From CAWBVG01 sp963792175 (GTDB lineage Bacteria; Acidobacteriota; Vicinamibacteria; Vicinamibacterales; CAVVIG01), in the NCBI GenBank assembly GCA_963792175.1, contig CAWBVG010000009.1, forward strand, positions 6,311 to 70,310: 64,000 bases of DNA, written 5' to 3'. Numbering within the stretch: the stretch's first letter is position 1; the number at the start of each line of letters is the position of its first letter. The translations under genes were made by a program, and so were the position numbers. Below the pieces are notes generated by a model. That model made no database searches and had not been told where the DNA came from. It saw only the letters and a list, made by a program, of their open reading frames with translations. Shown in pieces: positions 17,330 to 25,942 of the stretch.

Positions 17330-18451
17330 TCACGAGGGAGCCGCGACCTCGCGTTCGTATTGCAGACCGCGGGGGCCGATGTAAGTCGACTGCGGCCTGA
17401 TCAACCTGCCGTCGCGAAGCTGCTCGAGACCATGCGCGGCCCAGCCGACGACCCGGCCGACCGCAAAGGTCGGCGTGAAGAAGGCCGGCGGCAGGTCGAG
17501 GCCGTGCAGCAGCAGCGCGGTGTAGAACTCGACGTTGGTGTCGAGCCGCCGATCGGGCTTGCGCTCGCGCAGCAGCCGGAGGGCCGTGGCCTCCACGGAT
17601 CGAGCGAGATCGTAGAGGCGTCGATCGCCGCCGCGCGCGTAGAACTGCTCGGCCGCTGTGCCCAGCACGTCCGCGCGCGGGTCGCGGACGCGATAGACGC
17701 GATGGCCGAATCCCATGAGTCGTTCGCCGCGATCGAGCCTGGCGCGGATCACCGAGTCAGCCCGCTCCGGCGTGCCGATCTCGAACACCATGTCGAGCGC
17801 GGGACCGGGCGCGCCGCCGTGGAGCGGACCTTTGAGCGCACCCACGGCGCCGGTGATCGCGGAAATCAGATCCGATCGGGTGGACACGATCACCCGTGCC
17901 GTGAACGTCGAGGCGTTGAGGCCGTGGTCGCAGACGGTATTGAGGTAGGTTTCCAGCGCGCGCGCCCGCTCGGCTGACGGCTCAACGCCGAACAGCTGAT
18001 GCAGGTAGTGAGCGGCGTGCGTGAGGTCCGCGCGCACCGGCACCGGCGGCTCGCCGCTGCGCAGACGCCAGTAGCTGCCGACGATGGTCGGGAACGATGC
18101 GATCGCGTTCATGGCGTCTTCGAGCGGCTGTTCGTCGCGCCCGAGGCTGAGGAGTGGCACGGCCATGCGCAGGGCGTCCATCGGCGGCGTTCGGGCGGCG
18201 GCGGCCTCCTGCAGGACGCGCATCACCGCGGGCGTCAGCGTGCGCCGGCCTGCCAGATCGCGCGCAAAGCGCGTGTGCTCCTCGGGATCGGGCAGGCGCC
18301 CGTGCAGGAACAAGTACGCCACCTCTTCGAACGTGGCGTTCGGCGCCAGATCTTCGACCGCGTAGCCCGCCAGCGTCAGCCGGCCGCGGTCGCCGTCGAC
18401 TTCGCTGAGTCGCGTCGAGGTCGCCACGACGCCTTCCAAGCCCTCTGCCAT
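17330..18451 (-). CDS. Citrate synthase (type II-like, possibly methylcitrate synthase)
   Basis: 373 residues from ATG 18451. Catalytic motifs are DHGLNASTFTAR, GPLHGGAPG (His), GFGHRVYRVRDPR (His and Arg) and the late LDTNVEFYTALLL with Asp. Length and NVEFYTALL fit the citrate/2-methylcitrate synthase group. It condenses acetyl- or propionyl-CoA with oxaloacetate. It is transcribed away from a second citrate synthase that carries a DNA-binding domain. The 56 bp between them contain clear palindromes. Confidence 0.92.
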   Translation of the reverse strand: MAEGLEGVVATSTRLSEVDGDRGRLTLAGYAVEDLAPNATFEEVAYLFLHGRLPDPEEHTRFARDLAGRRTLTPAVMRVLQEAAAARTPPMDALRMAVPLLSLGRDEQPLEDAMNAIASFPTIVGSYWRLRSGEPPVPVRADLTHAAHYLHQLFGVEPSAERARALETYLNTVCDHGLNASTFTARVIVSTRSDLISAITGAVGALKGPLHGGAPGPALDMVFEIGTPERADSVIRARLDRGERLMGFGHRVYRVRDPRADVLGTAAEQFYARGGDRRLYDLARSVEATALRLLRERKPDRRLDTNVEFYTALLLHGLDLPPAFFTPTFAVGRVVGWAAHGLEQLRDGRLIRPQSTYIGPRGLQYEREVAAPS

Positions 18452-18482
18452 GGTTCGATGTTCGACCCGCGCTCTGACATTG

Positions 18483-18505
18483 TCAATATTGATCGTAGAA
18501 TCAAT
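18483..18505. promoter_or_regulatory. Palindromic operator candidate between divergent citrate synthase genes
   Basis: TCAATATTGA (18483-18492) is a perfect 10-bp palindrome. ATTGAT (18488-18493) and ATCAAT (18500-18505) form a second inverted repeat with 6 bp between. The tract is AT-rich against GC-rich flanks and lies directly before the HTH-citrate synthase ATG. It is a natural binding site for the HTH domain encoded next door. Confidence 0.5.
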
Positions 18506-18507
18506 CA

Positions 18508-19720
18508 ATGGCGGCTGGAGCACCCCATCACCTGACGGCGGCGCACGCGGCGGATCTGCTCGGCGTGACCCGCGCCACGCTGTACGCGTACGCGAGCCGC
18601 GGTCAGCTGCGATCCGAGGCGGTCCCGGGCCGGCCGCGCGAGCGCCGCTACGCCCGCGACGACGTCCAGCGGCTGCTGGACCGGAAAGCCGCGCGGCGCG
18701 ACCCGGCCGCGGCCGCCGCCCGCGGCCTGCATTGGGGCGGACCGGTGCTGGAGTCGGGCATCACGCTCATTCACGACGGGCGGCTGTATTACCGCGGCCG
18801 CGACGCCCTCGCGCTCGCGGAGACGGCAACACTCGAGGACGCGGCCATGGTGCTGTGGGCGGCGGAAGACAGCGACCGGACCCGCCTGTTCGCCCAGTCC
18901 TCCGCGCTCACCCCTCGCCAACTCGCCCGACTGCGAGCCTGCGCGACGGATCCGTATACGCTGATGCAGGCGGCCCTGCCGGTTGCCGCGCGCGGTCGAT
19001 CTGGCGTCCTACGATCTGCGCCCGGCGGCCGTCCGCCTCACCGGCGCGCGCATCGTGAAACTGCTCGCGTCGATCGTGGCGCCTCGTGACGCGCAGGCGC
19101 CTCTGCACCGGGCGCTGCAGCGCACGTGGGCGCCGGGGCGCACCGAAGTCGGCGACGCCATTCGAGCGGCGCTGGTCCTGTGCGCGGACCACGAGTTGAA
19201 TGTCTCGGCGTTTACCGCCCGGTGCGCCGCATCTGCCGGCGCCTCACCCTACGACGTGGTCTCGGCGGCCATCGCCACGCTCCGGGGATACAAGCACGGC
19301 GGGGCCGGCGAGCGGGTGCTGGCGCTGCTCGCCGCGTCGGAGACGCCGAGGCACGCGCGCGCGCAGGTCGCCGCCCGCCTGCGGCGCGGTGAACAGGTCC
19401 CCGGGTTTGGGCATCCTCTCTACCCGAACGGCGATCCGCGCGCGGCCCTGCTGATGCGTCTCGCCGAATCGAGCGGGCACGAGGCGGCAGGCCGCGCGAT
19501 GCGAAACCTGCGGAAGGCTGGAACCGAGCTGCTGAACGATCTGCCGAACCTCGATTTCGGCCTGGCGGCGATCACACGCGCGTTTCGCCTGCCGGATCAG
19601 GCGCCGGTCCTGCTGTTCGCGCTCGGCCGCACCATCGGGTGGATCGCGCACGCGATCGAAGAATACGCGTCCGGCCACCTGATTCGCCCGCGCGCGCGGT
19701 ATACCGGACCGATGCCGTAA
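18508..19720 (+). CDS. Citrate synthase fused to N-terminal helix-turn-helix domain, frameshifted
   Basis: Residues about 8-58 form a MerR/excisionase-type helix-turn-helix (LTAAHAADLLGVTRATLYAY, RRYARDDVQRLLDRK). The rest is a citrate synthase domain of about 340 residues with DHELNVSAFTAR, GYKHGGAGE, GFGHPLYPNGDPR and the FALGRTIGWIAHAIEEY end. A one-base indel at about 18988-18995 joins ALPVAAR to AVDLASYDLRP; the total length corrected is about 403. Such fusions may sense acyl-CoA or oxaloacetate and control their own promoter. The gene diverges from a plain citrate synthase. The active-site His residues are kept, so catalysis is possible. Confidence 0.82.
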
Positions 19721-19726
19721 CTTCTG

Positions 19727-20164
19727 CTACTTGGCCGCCGGCGCGACGCGCCACTGAACGACGTGATACGTCGCCGGCGTCGAGCCAACGTTGCGGATGT
19801 TGTGCAGGTCGTTCGACGAGTGGAAGATGATCGATCCCGGTCCGAGCCGGCTCGCCTTGCCGTTCTGCAGCGTCTCGACCGTCCCCTCTCTGACGATCAG
19901 CAGCTCTTCTTCCGGATGCTGGTGCGGCGGGTGCGAGACCTGGCCCGGGTTGAGCGTCGTGATGTGAATCTCGAGCTCGTCGAGCGTCGGCGTCGGCGCC
20001 CGCATCACGTCGCGCCGGACGCCCGTCTGCGTCGGCTTGGCCTCGAGCGACGCCCACTCGAAGACTGTCGACCGCTGCATCTGTTTCTGGGCGCCGAGCG
20101 TCGCCAGCGATCCGCCGAGTGCCGCCACCACCGCGATCGCGCATACATGAAAGCTTCGCATCAT
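19727..20164 (-). CDS. Secreted cupin-domain protein
   Basis: 145 residues. The signal peptide covers about residues 1-25. A single cupin barrel follows with HPPHQHPEEELLIVREGTVE, the H-x-H-x(3-4)-E metal motif, and the second motif SSNDLHNIRN. The metal centre looks complete, but small cupins have many roles and the substrate cannot be inferred. It lies downstream of the RNase III gene in the same direction, separated by an AT-rich repeat. Confidence 0.8.
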   Translation of the reverse strand: MMRSFHVCAIAVVAALGGSLATLGAQKQMQRSTVFEWASLEAKPTQTGVRRDVMRAPTPTLDELEIHITTLNPGQVSHPPHQHPEEELLIVREGTVETLQNGKASRLGPGSIIFHSSNDLHNIRNVGSTPATYHVVQWRVAPAAK

Positions 20165-20170
20165 CCCCTC

Positions 20171-20220
20171 TCAACTTTTGACTTTGACTTTTAACTTTTA
20201 ACTTTTAACTTTTAAGTTTA
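20171..20220. repeat. AT-rich AACTTTTA tandem repeat
   Basis: Five or so degenerate copies of an octamer ACTTTTAA run from 20171 to 20220. Only one arm is present. The stop codon and the last two or three residues of the RNase III gene are encoded within it, as at 4896. Confidence 0.85.
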
Positions 20221-21155
20221 TCGAGAGCCGCCCGTGCCGCGTCCTGCTCCGCTTCCTTCTTGCTCGGCCCCGTCGACTCGGCGAGCGCCTCGCCGTTGAC
20301 GACGACCTCCACCTGAAACAGCTTTCTGTGATCCGGACCCATCGTGCCGACGAGCCGGTACTCCGGCAGCGGCAGGTCTCGCGCCTGCAGCAGCTCCTGG
20401 AGCGCCGACTTGTAGTCCTGCGACCCCGCGATGCCGTGCTGCTGGACCTCCGACAGCAGCGGGGCGAACTCGCGGACGATGAAGGCTCGCACGTGCTCGA
20501 TGCCGCCGTCGAGATAGATGGCCGCGATCAGCGCCTCGTAGCCGTCGGCGAGCAGCGCCTGCTTCCGTCGCCCGCCGGTCTTCTCCTCGCCGCGCCCGAG
20601 CAGCAGATGCTCGCCGAGGTTCAAACGCTCGGCCTGACGCGCCAGCGTGGTGGTCGACACCAGCGCCGCTTTCGTCTTCGACTTTTCGCCCTCGTCGAAG
20701 TCCGGGAATTCGCGAAACAGCACGTCGGCGATGACGAACCCGACGACGGCGTCGCCGAGGAACTCCATCGACTCGTTGTCGTGCACGCCGCCGCTGACAT
20801 CCTCGTTGGCGCGCGAGGTGTGGGTCATCGCGTGCTCGAGCAGTCCGCGATCGCGAAAACGGTAGCCAATCGCCTGCTGCAGCGCGTCGAACTCGTCGCG
20901 CAGCCGCACCACTTCGCCGTTTCTCAGCTCGGTGCGGTGGCTCTCGATGATGCGCTCGGCTTCTTCGGCCTCGCTCGGATGCACCGCGAGGCGAATGTTG
21001 CCGAGGCCATCGACCGACAACGGAAAAATCGACTGCGGGACGTCGGATGAGACGACGGACATGATCCCGTGGGCCTCGAGAAGGCTGCGGACGATTCCAG
21101 CTTCGATGCCAGACGAGGTGCGGAACACCACGACCAGATCAGGCAACGGCCTCAC
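20205..21155 (-). CDS. rnc: Ribonuclease III with N-terminal DUF2007-like domain
   Basis: 316 residues, about 80 longer than usual. Residues 8-74 resemble a DUF2007 putative signal-transducing domain (VVVFRTSSGIEAGIVRSLLEAHG, LAVHPSEAEEAERII). The RNase III domain begins at about 85, with the signature NESMEFLGDAVV (127-138) and the second catalytic segment DGYEALIAAIYLDGG. A double-stranded RNA binding domain ends the protein (DYKSALQELLQ, SKKEAEQDAARAAL). It cuts double-stranded RNA in rRNA and mRNA processing. The fusion is unusual. The start overlaps the upstream phosphatase gene by 17 bases. Confidence 0.92.
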   Translation of the reverse strand: MRPLPDLVVVFRTSSGIEAGIVRSLLEAHGIMSVVSSDVPQSIFPLSVDGLGNIRLAVHPSEAEEAERIIESHRTELRNGEVVRLRDEFDALQQAIGYRFRDRGLLEHAMTHTSRANEDVSGGVHDNESMEFLGDAVVGFVIADVLFREFPDFDEGEKSKTKAALVSTTTLARQAERLNLGEHLLLGRGEEKTGGRRKQALLADGYEALIAAIYLDGGIEHVRAFIVREFAPLLSEVQQHGIAGSQDYKSALQELLQARDLPLPEYRLVGTMGPDHRKLFQVEVVVNGEALAESTGPSKKEAEQDAARAALDKLKS

Positions 21156-23287
21156 CCACCTCGTCGACCTTCAGCAGGATCATCGTCATGTCGTCGTGTT
21201 GAGGCGCGTCGCCCACGAAAGCGGCAATCTCGCGCAGCACCCGCTCCCGCAGCTCGGCGGACGGCAGGTGGGCATGCGCCTGAACCAGCTCGCCCAGCCG
21301 CGATTCGCCGAAGCAGTCGTCGTGGGCGTTCATCGCCTCGCTGATCCCGTCCGTGAAGAACAGGTAGAGGTCGCCGGGCCGCAGCGCGATCGTCTCCTCT
21401 TGCAGAAGGCGGCTCGAACATCTCGCCGTTGTCCAGCTTGAGACCGACGACCATCCCGTCCGGCACGAGAATGCGCACGTCCCGCGCGCCGACGCCCGCG
21501 CCGGGGACGTAGATCAGCGGCGTGTGGCCCGCGCGCGCGTACGTCATGATCCGCTTCCGCAGATCGACGATCGCGTAGGTCATCGTGATGAAACTGCGCG
21601 CGTCGAGGTGATGGGCGATGATCCGGTTCGCAGCGATCAGGAGCTCGCGCGGTGACGAGTGGTTTTCGCTCAGGGACAGCATCAATCCCTTGAGCTCGGC
21701 CATGTACAGCGCCGCCGAGGTCCCCTTGCCCGACACGTCGGCGATGAGTACGCCGACGCGGTGATCGTCCAGCGGCAGGAAATCGTAGTAGTCGCCGCCG
21801 ACCTCGCGCGCGGGGACGCACAGCGCCGTGACCGACAGCCCCGGCATCTGCAGCGGACCCTGGGGCAGCAGCGACATCTGGATTTCGTGGGCGATGCGCA
21901 GCTCTTCCTCGAGCCGTTTCTTTTCGGCGGCCTGCACCAGCAGATCCTCGATGCTCGCGGTCATCGAGTTGAACGACACCGACAGTTCGCCGAGCTGATC
22001 GTCGGTCTTCACCGCAATCTTGTGGGTGAAGTCGCCCTGCCGGACGCGCTCGGTGCCGGCGAAGAGCTGATGCACCGAGCCGGTGATCGACTTCGCCAGC
22101 GCCAGGCCGGCAATCAGCGCCATGAACTGGATGATCAGAAACAGCGCGCCGATCGCGAACAGCGCGAGCAGCAACCCCTGTCCCACGCGCCGCCCCACGT
22201 TGCCGCCGGCGGAAGAAATCCGATCGTACAGCTCCGCGACCGACAGGGACATCCGGATCGTCAGGCTGCCGGTGGCGCCGGTCAGCCAGTCGCGGAATTC
22301 GATCGTCCCGGGCAGATTGCCCATGACGCCGCTTTCGGCGACGACCGCCGGTTGCCCGTCGTGCCCGCCGGCCGCGCCCGGCAGCGGCTTGGCGAACTCC
22401 GGATCCGGGCTGTCCGCGGCCGTGACGCTGCGGACGTCGACGCCGGTGTCGCGCCGGAGCTCCTGGCGAACGCGATCGTTGACCACCAGGTCGACGACGA
22501 CGGCGTATCCCGGTCGCGGCGTGTCAGGAAACGCGACCGACCGCACCAGCAAGTGCGTGTCCGCATCGTCGCCGGCCGACATCTTCTTGTGCGAGTACGC
22601 GAATACGCCCGAGTAGCCCGAGCAGCCGATCCAGGCCGGCACGGCTCGAGGCGGTTCCCCGTGCGACCACGGACCGGCCCTCGCGGCTTCAGCCTTCTGA
22701 CTTCCCGCTTCAGCCTTCTGACTTCCAGCTTCTGACTTCTTCGTGCAGCCCGCCGCGGGCAAAACGGCGATCGAGACGTCCGCAGCGCTCTTGTCGGAGG
22801 CGATCGCCTGCCGGTGCGAGATGATGCCGGCCACATCCCGGCCTCCGGCACGCTGAATCTCGAGCGCGGCGTTCTGCGCGACGAATTCGGCGCGGTCGCT
22901 CAGCGACTGCAGCCGCGCCTGCACGAGATACGAGCTGAAATTCAGAAACAGCAGGAAGCCGCACAACAGCGAGAAGGCGGCGAGAAAAAATGCCGGGAAG
23001 AACCCGATGAAGATGTACGAGACCAGCAGCTTCCGCCTGACGCGCCACAGCAGACGCCGTTTGGCGAGCAGGATGAGCTGGACGAGGAAGTAGCTGACGC
23101 CGACCGCCGCCGCCAGCCCCGCCACGCGATCGACGACGCTGAGGAACGGCGACTCGGCGCCGAGCAGGACGCCGGCCGCCAGCACGGCGAGCTTGAGCGC
23201 GATGCCGACCACAATCACGCGTCCCGGCAGCGTGTGGAGCAGCGCGCCTCGCACGCCCGCGCGACGATCGACCGTCAGTCTCGCCAT
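21139..23287 (-). CDS. Membrane RsbU/SpoIIE-type PP2C phosphatase, frameshifted
   Basis: About 715 residues if corrected. Several N-terminal membrane segments (to about residue 130) enclose a periplasmic sensor region. Another helix and a HAMP-like linker follow (KSITGSVHQLFAGTERVRQGDF). A PP2C/SpoIIE phosphatase domain ends it, with REVGGDYYDFLPL, LIADVSGKGTSAALYMA and DDMTMILLKV. Such proteins dephosphorylate anti-anti-sigma factors. A repeat encodes SEAGSQKAEAGSQKAEA in the sensor part. At about 21408-21412 one extra C shifts the frame; reading resumes at LLQEETIALRPGDLYLFFTD. The stop overlaps the rnc start. Confidence 0.85.
22685..22743. repeat. Tandem 21-bp repeat inside the phosphatase gene
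   Basis: Two full copies and one partial copy of CTTCAGCCTTCTGACTTCCC (21-bp period) lie in the sensor region. Translated leftward they give the repeated peptide SQKAEAG. The period is a multiple of three, so copy number changes would keep the frame. Confidence 0.85.
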
Positions 23288-23307
23288 GGACTTCGCGATA
23301 TTAAAAC

Positions 23308-24483
23308 ATGTATCGTAACTGGATCGTGAAGCTCACAGCGCGCGCAAGGTTCAGTACCATCTGTCTGCACGCCGGACAGCAACCCGATCCATCGACCGGC
23401 GCCATCATCACCCCGATCTATCAAACGTCGACCTACGTGCAGGAGGCGTTGGGCCGCCACAAAGGGTTCGAGTACGGGCGCACGCAGAATCCGACGCGCA
23501 TGGCGCTCGAGGCCAACCTCGCAGCGATCGAGAAGGGCAACGCCGGGTTCGCCTTTGCCTCCGGCATGGCGGCGATCGGCGCCATCGCCACGCTGCTGAA
23601 GTCCGGCGATCACGTCGTCGTGTCCGACAACACGTACGGCGGCACCTTCCGACTGTTCGACAAGGTGCTGCAGCGCTACGGCCTGGCCTTCAGTTACGTG
23701 GACACGTCGAAGCTTGACGACGTCGAGCGCGCGTTCACGCCGGCGACACGGATGCTGTTCGTCGAGACGCCCACCAATCCGGTGATGCGCATCACGGACC
23801 TGCGGGCGGCGGCGGATCTCGCGCATCGCCACGACGTCCGGCTCGTCGTGGACAACACCTTCGCCAGTCCCTGCATCCAGCGGCCGATCGAGTTCGGCGC
23901 CGATCTGGTGACGCACAGCACGACGAAGTACCTCAACGGACATAGCGACAGCGTCGGCGGCATCGTCATCGCGGTCCGCGACGACGACATCGAGTGGCTG
24001 AGGTTCGTGCAGAACGCCGAAGGCGCCATCCTGGGGCCGTTCGATTCGTGGCTGGTGCTTCGCGGCACCAAGACGCTGGCGCTGCGGATGCAGCAGCACA
24101 GCGCCAACGGCCTTGCCCTGGCGCAGTTCCTGAGCGCCCATCCGAAGGTCACGCGGGTCTACTACCCGGGTCTGCCGACGCATCCTCAACACGAGCTCGC
24201 CCGGAAGCAGATGAACGGCTTCGGGGGCATGCTCGCCTTCGACCTCGGCTCCCTGGAGGCGGCGCGGCGGCTCCTGAATGCGGTGCGGCTGCACGCGCTG
24301 GCCGAAAGCCTTGGCGGCGTCGAAACGCTCATCTCGCACCCGGCCACCATGACGCACGCGTCGGTCCCCGCCGATCGACGTGCCGCCATCGGCATCACCG
24401 ACGGCCTGGTCAGGATTTCCGCCGGCATCGAGGACATCGACGACCTCATCGAAGATCTCGTCCAGGCCCTCGATCAGGTATGA
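23308..24483 (+). CDS. Cystathionine gamma-synthase/lyase family PLP enzyme
   Basis: 391 residues, normal for the family. Key parts are YGRTQNPTRMALE, ASGMAAIGAIATLL, the SDNTYGGTFRLF phosphate-cup segment, VDNTFASPCIQRP, and the PLP lysine in HSTTKYLNGHSD (about residue 210). SLGGVETLISHPATMTHAS near the end is diagnostic. It catalyses gamma-replacement or elimination in methionine/cysteine metabolism; synthase and lyase cannot be told apart reliably here. It diverges from the phosphatase gene by 20 bp and is followed by the DedA gene. Confidence 0.92.
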   Translation: MYRNWIVKLTARARFSTICLHAGQQPDPSTGAIITPIYQTSTYVQEALGRHKGFEYGRTQNPTRMALEANLAAIEKGNAGFAFASGMAAIGAIATLLKSGDHVVVSDNTYGGTFRLFDKVLQRYGLAFSYVDTSKLDDVERAFTPATRMLFVETPTNPVMRITDLRAAADLAHRHDVRLVVDNTFASPCIQRPIEFGADLVTHSTTKYLNGHSDSVGGIVIAVRDDDIEWLRFVQNAEGAILGPFDSWLVLRGTKTLALRMQQHSANGLALAQFLSAHPKVTRVYYPGLPTHPQHELARKQMNGFGGMLAFDLGSLEAARRLLNAVRLHALAESLGGVETLISHPATMTHASVPADRRAAIGITDGLVRISAGIEDIDDLIEDLVQALDQV

Positions 24484-24487
24484 CCGC

Positions 24488-25105
24488 TTGATCGACTTCG
24501 TCCTCCACTTCGACAAGCACCTGCTCGAGTTCGTTGGCAACTACGGCTCGTGGGTGTACGGGTTGCTGTTCACGATCGTATTCGCCGAAACCGGCTTCAT
24601 CGTCACGCCGTTCCTCCCGGGCGATTCACTGCTGTTCGCCGCCGGCGCGCTCGGGGCGACGGGCAAGCTGAGCACGCCGGCGCTGTTCGGGCTGCTGGCG
24701 TTCGCCGCCTTCGCGGGCAATACGGTCAACTACGCCGTGGGCCGGTTCATTGGACCGCGGGTGTTTCAGACGTCCCATCGCCTGCTGAACCGGGAATACC
24801 TGGAACGGGCGCACGCCTTCTTCGAGCAGTACGGCGGAAAGGCGATCATCCTCGGCCGGTTCGTGCCGATCGTTCGGACGTTCGTCCCGTTCGTGGCCGG
24901 CGCGGCGCAGATGACGTCCGCGTCGTTCGTCCTGTACAACGCCGCGGGCGCCGTCGCCTGGGTCGGTTTGTGTCTCGGCGCCGGCTTCCTGTTCGGCAAC
25001 GTCCCGATCGTGAAGGACAACTTCTCGCTCGTGACCATCGGCATCGTCGTCGTGTCGGTCCTGCCGATGGTGTTCGAGCTCGTCAAGAGCCGACGGCGCC
25101 GCTGA
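24488..25105 (+). CDS. DedA-family membrane protein
   Basis: 205 residues, about five membrane segments. The E-x-G-x-x-x-x-x-x-PGD motif (AETGFIVTPFLPGDSLLF) and the downstream GRFVPIVRTFVPFVAG are the DedA/SNARE-associated signature. These proteins move undecaprenyl phosphate or related lipids and need the membrane potential. A TTG start at 24488 is five bases after the previous stop; no ATG or GTG fits. The 3-prime end overlaps cutA on the other strand by 23 bases. Confidence 0.88.
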   Translation: MIDFVLHFDKHLLEFVGNYGSWVYGLLFTIVFAETGFIVTPFLPGDSLLFAAGALGATGKLSTPALFGLLAFAAFAGNTVNYAVGRFIGPRVFQTSHRLLNREYLERAHAFFEQYGGKAIILGRFVPIVRTFVPFVAGAAQMTSASFVLYNAAGAVAWVGLCLGAGFLFGNVPIVKDNFSLVTIGIVVVSVLPMVFELVKSRRRR

Positions 25106-25400
25106 CCCAGCGGCCGTAGGCCTCCCCCGCTTCCGCCGACAACACCACGAATTCGGGCAGCTCGTACGGATGCAGCGCTCGGAGGCGTGTCTCGACGTCG
25201 TGCAGCCGTGCCCGCGTCGTCTTGATGACCAGCGGCCGCTCCGTCTCGCGCTCGACCGCATCCTTCCAACGATACGTCGAGGAGATCGGCGCCTGCACGT
25301 GGACGCACGCCGCCAGTCGTTCGTCCACGAGCGTTCGCGCCAGCGCATCGGCGCGCTCGTCGTCGGGCATCGTCGTCAGAATAACGATGAGGTCGGTCAT
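25083..25400 (-). CDS. cutA: Divalent-cation tolerance protein CutA
   Basis: 105 residues, the typical size. The ferredoxin-like trimer-forming fold is recognisable by LVDERLAACVHVQAPISSTYRWKDAVE-type segments (LAACVHV, STYRWKDAVE, ALHPYELPEFVVL). It binds Cu and other divalent metals; the exact role is debated. It is transcribed toward DedA and away from the FtsB-like gene. Confidence 0.93.
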   Translation of the reverse strand: MTDLIVILTTMPDDERADALARTLVDERLAACVHVQAPISSTYRWKDAVERETERPLVIKTTRARLHDVETRLRALHPYELPEFVVLSAEAGEAYGRWVSGAVGS

Positions 25401-25456
25401 CTCTTTACGCTTCCAAGCTTGTACTTTGTAACAACTTGGTGTACTGTTTTCCGCGC

Positions 25457-25813
25457 GTGCCGAAGGTCGACGCCGCAGTTCCCCGCAAACGCCAGACGCC
25501 GAAAGCCAAGCGCCCCGTGCGCAGCCGCCGCATGGTGTCCATCCTGCTGCTGGTCGTCGCCGGCGCCATCCTCGTGGACGGCCTCGTCGGCGAAAAAGGC
25601 CTCCTGGCGATGCTCCGCGCCCGTCACCAGTACGAGGTGGTGTCCGCGACCATCGAGCGCAAGCGCGCCGACAACGCGCGCCTGCGCGAGGAAGCCCGCC
25701 GCCTCAAGGACGACCCCAGCGCGATCGAGGAAGTCGCCCGCCGCGAGCTCGGCCTGATCAAGCCCGGCGAGAAGGTCTTTATCGTCAAAGACGTTCCGCC
25801 AGCGAAACCATAA
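25457..25813 (+). CDS. FtsB/DivIC-like septum formation initiator
   Basis: About 118 residues. A basic N-terminus (PRKRQTPKAKRPVRSRR), one membrane helix (MVSILLLVVAGAILVDGL) and a coiled coil (ATIERKRADNARLREEARRL) end in AIEEVARRELGLIKPGEKVFIV. This EE-x-ARxELGx(V/I)xPGE block is the FtsB/DivIC mark. It links early and late divisome proteins. GTG 25457 is chosen; a start at TTG 25436 or GTG 25439 is possible. TTGTAC and TACTGT with a 17-bp spacer lie just upstream and may be the promoter. Confidence 0.85.
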   Translation: MPKVDAAVPRKRQTPKAKRPVRSRRMVSILLLVVAGAILVDGLVGEKGLLAMLRARHQYEVVSATIERKRADNARLREEARRLKDDPSAIEEVARRELGLIKPGEKVFIVKDVPPAKP

Positions 25814-25942
25814 GAATACGGGGATTGTCGCGGAGTCGGCGCCCAGAAACCGCTGGACGGGAGCGATCCCCGTCCGCGCGATTCCTGGACCTGGGCGATC
25901 AGGTCGCCGTCGCAGTTCGGGTCTGCGACCGGCGACCGACCA

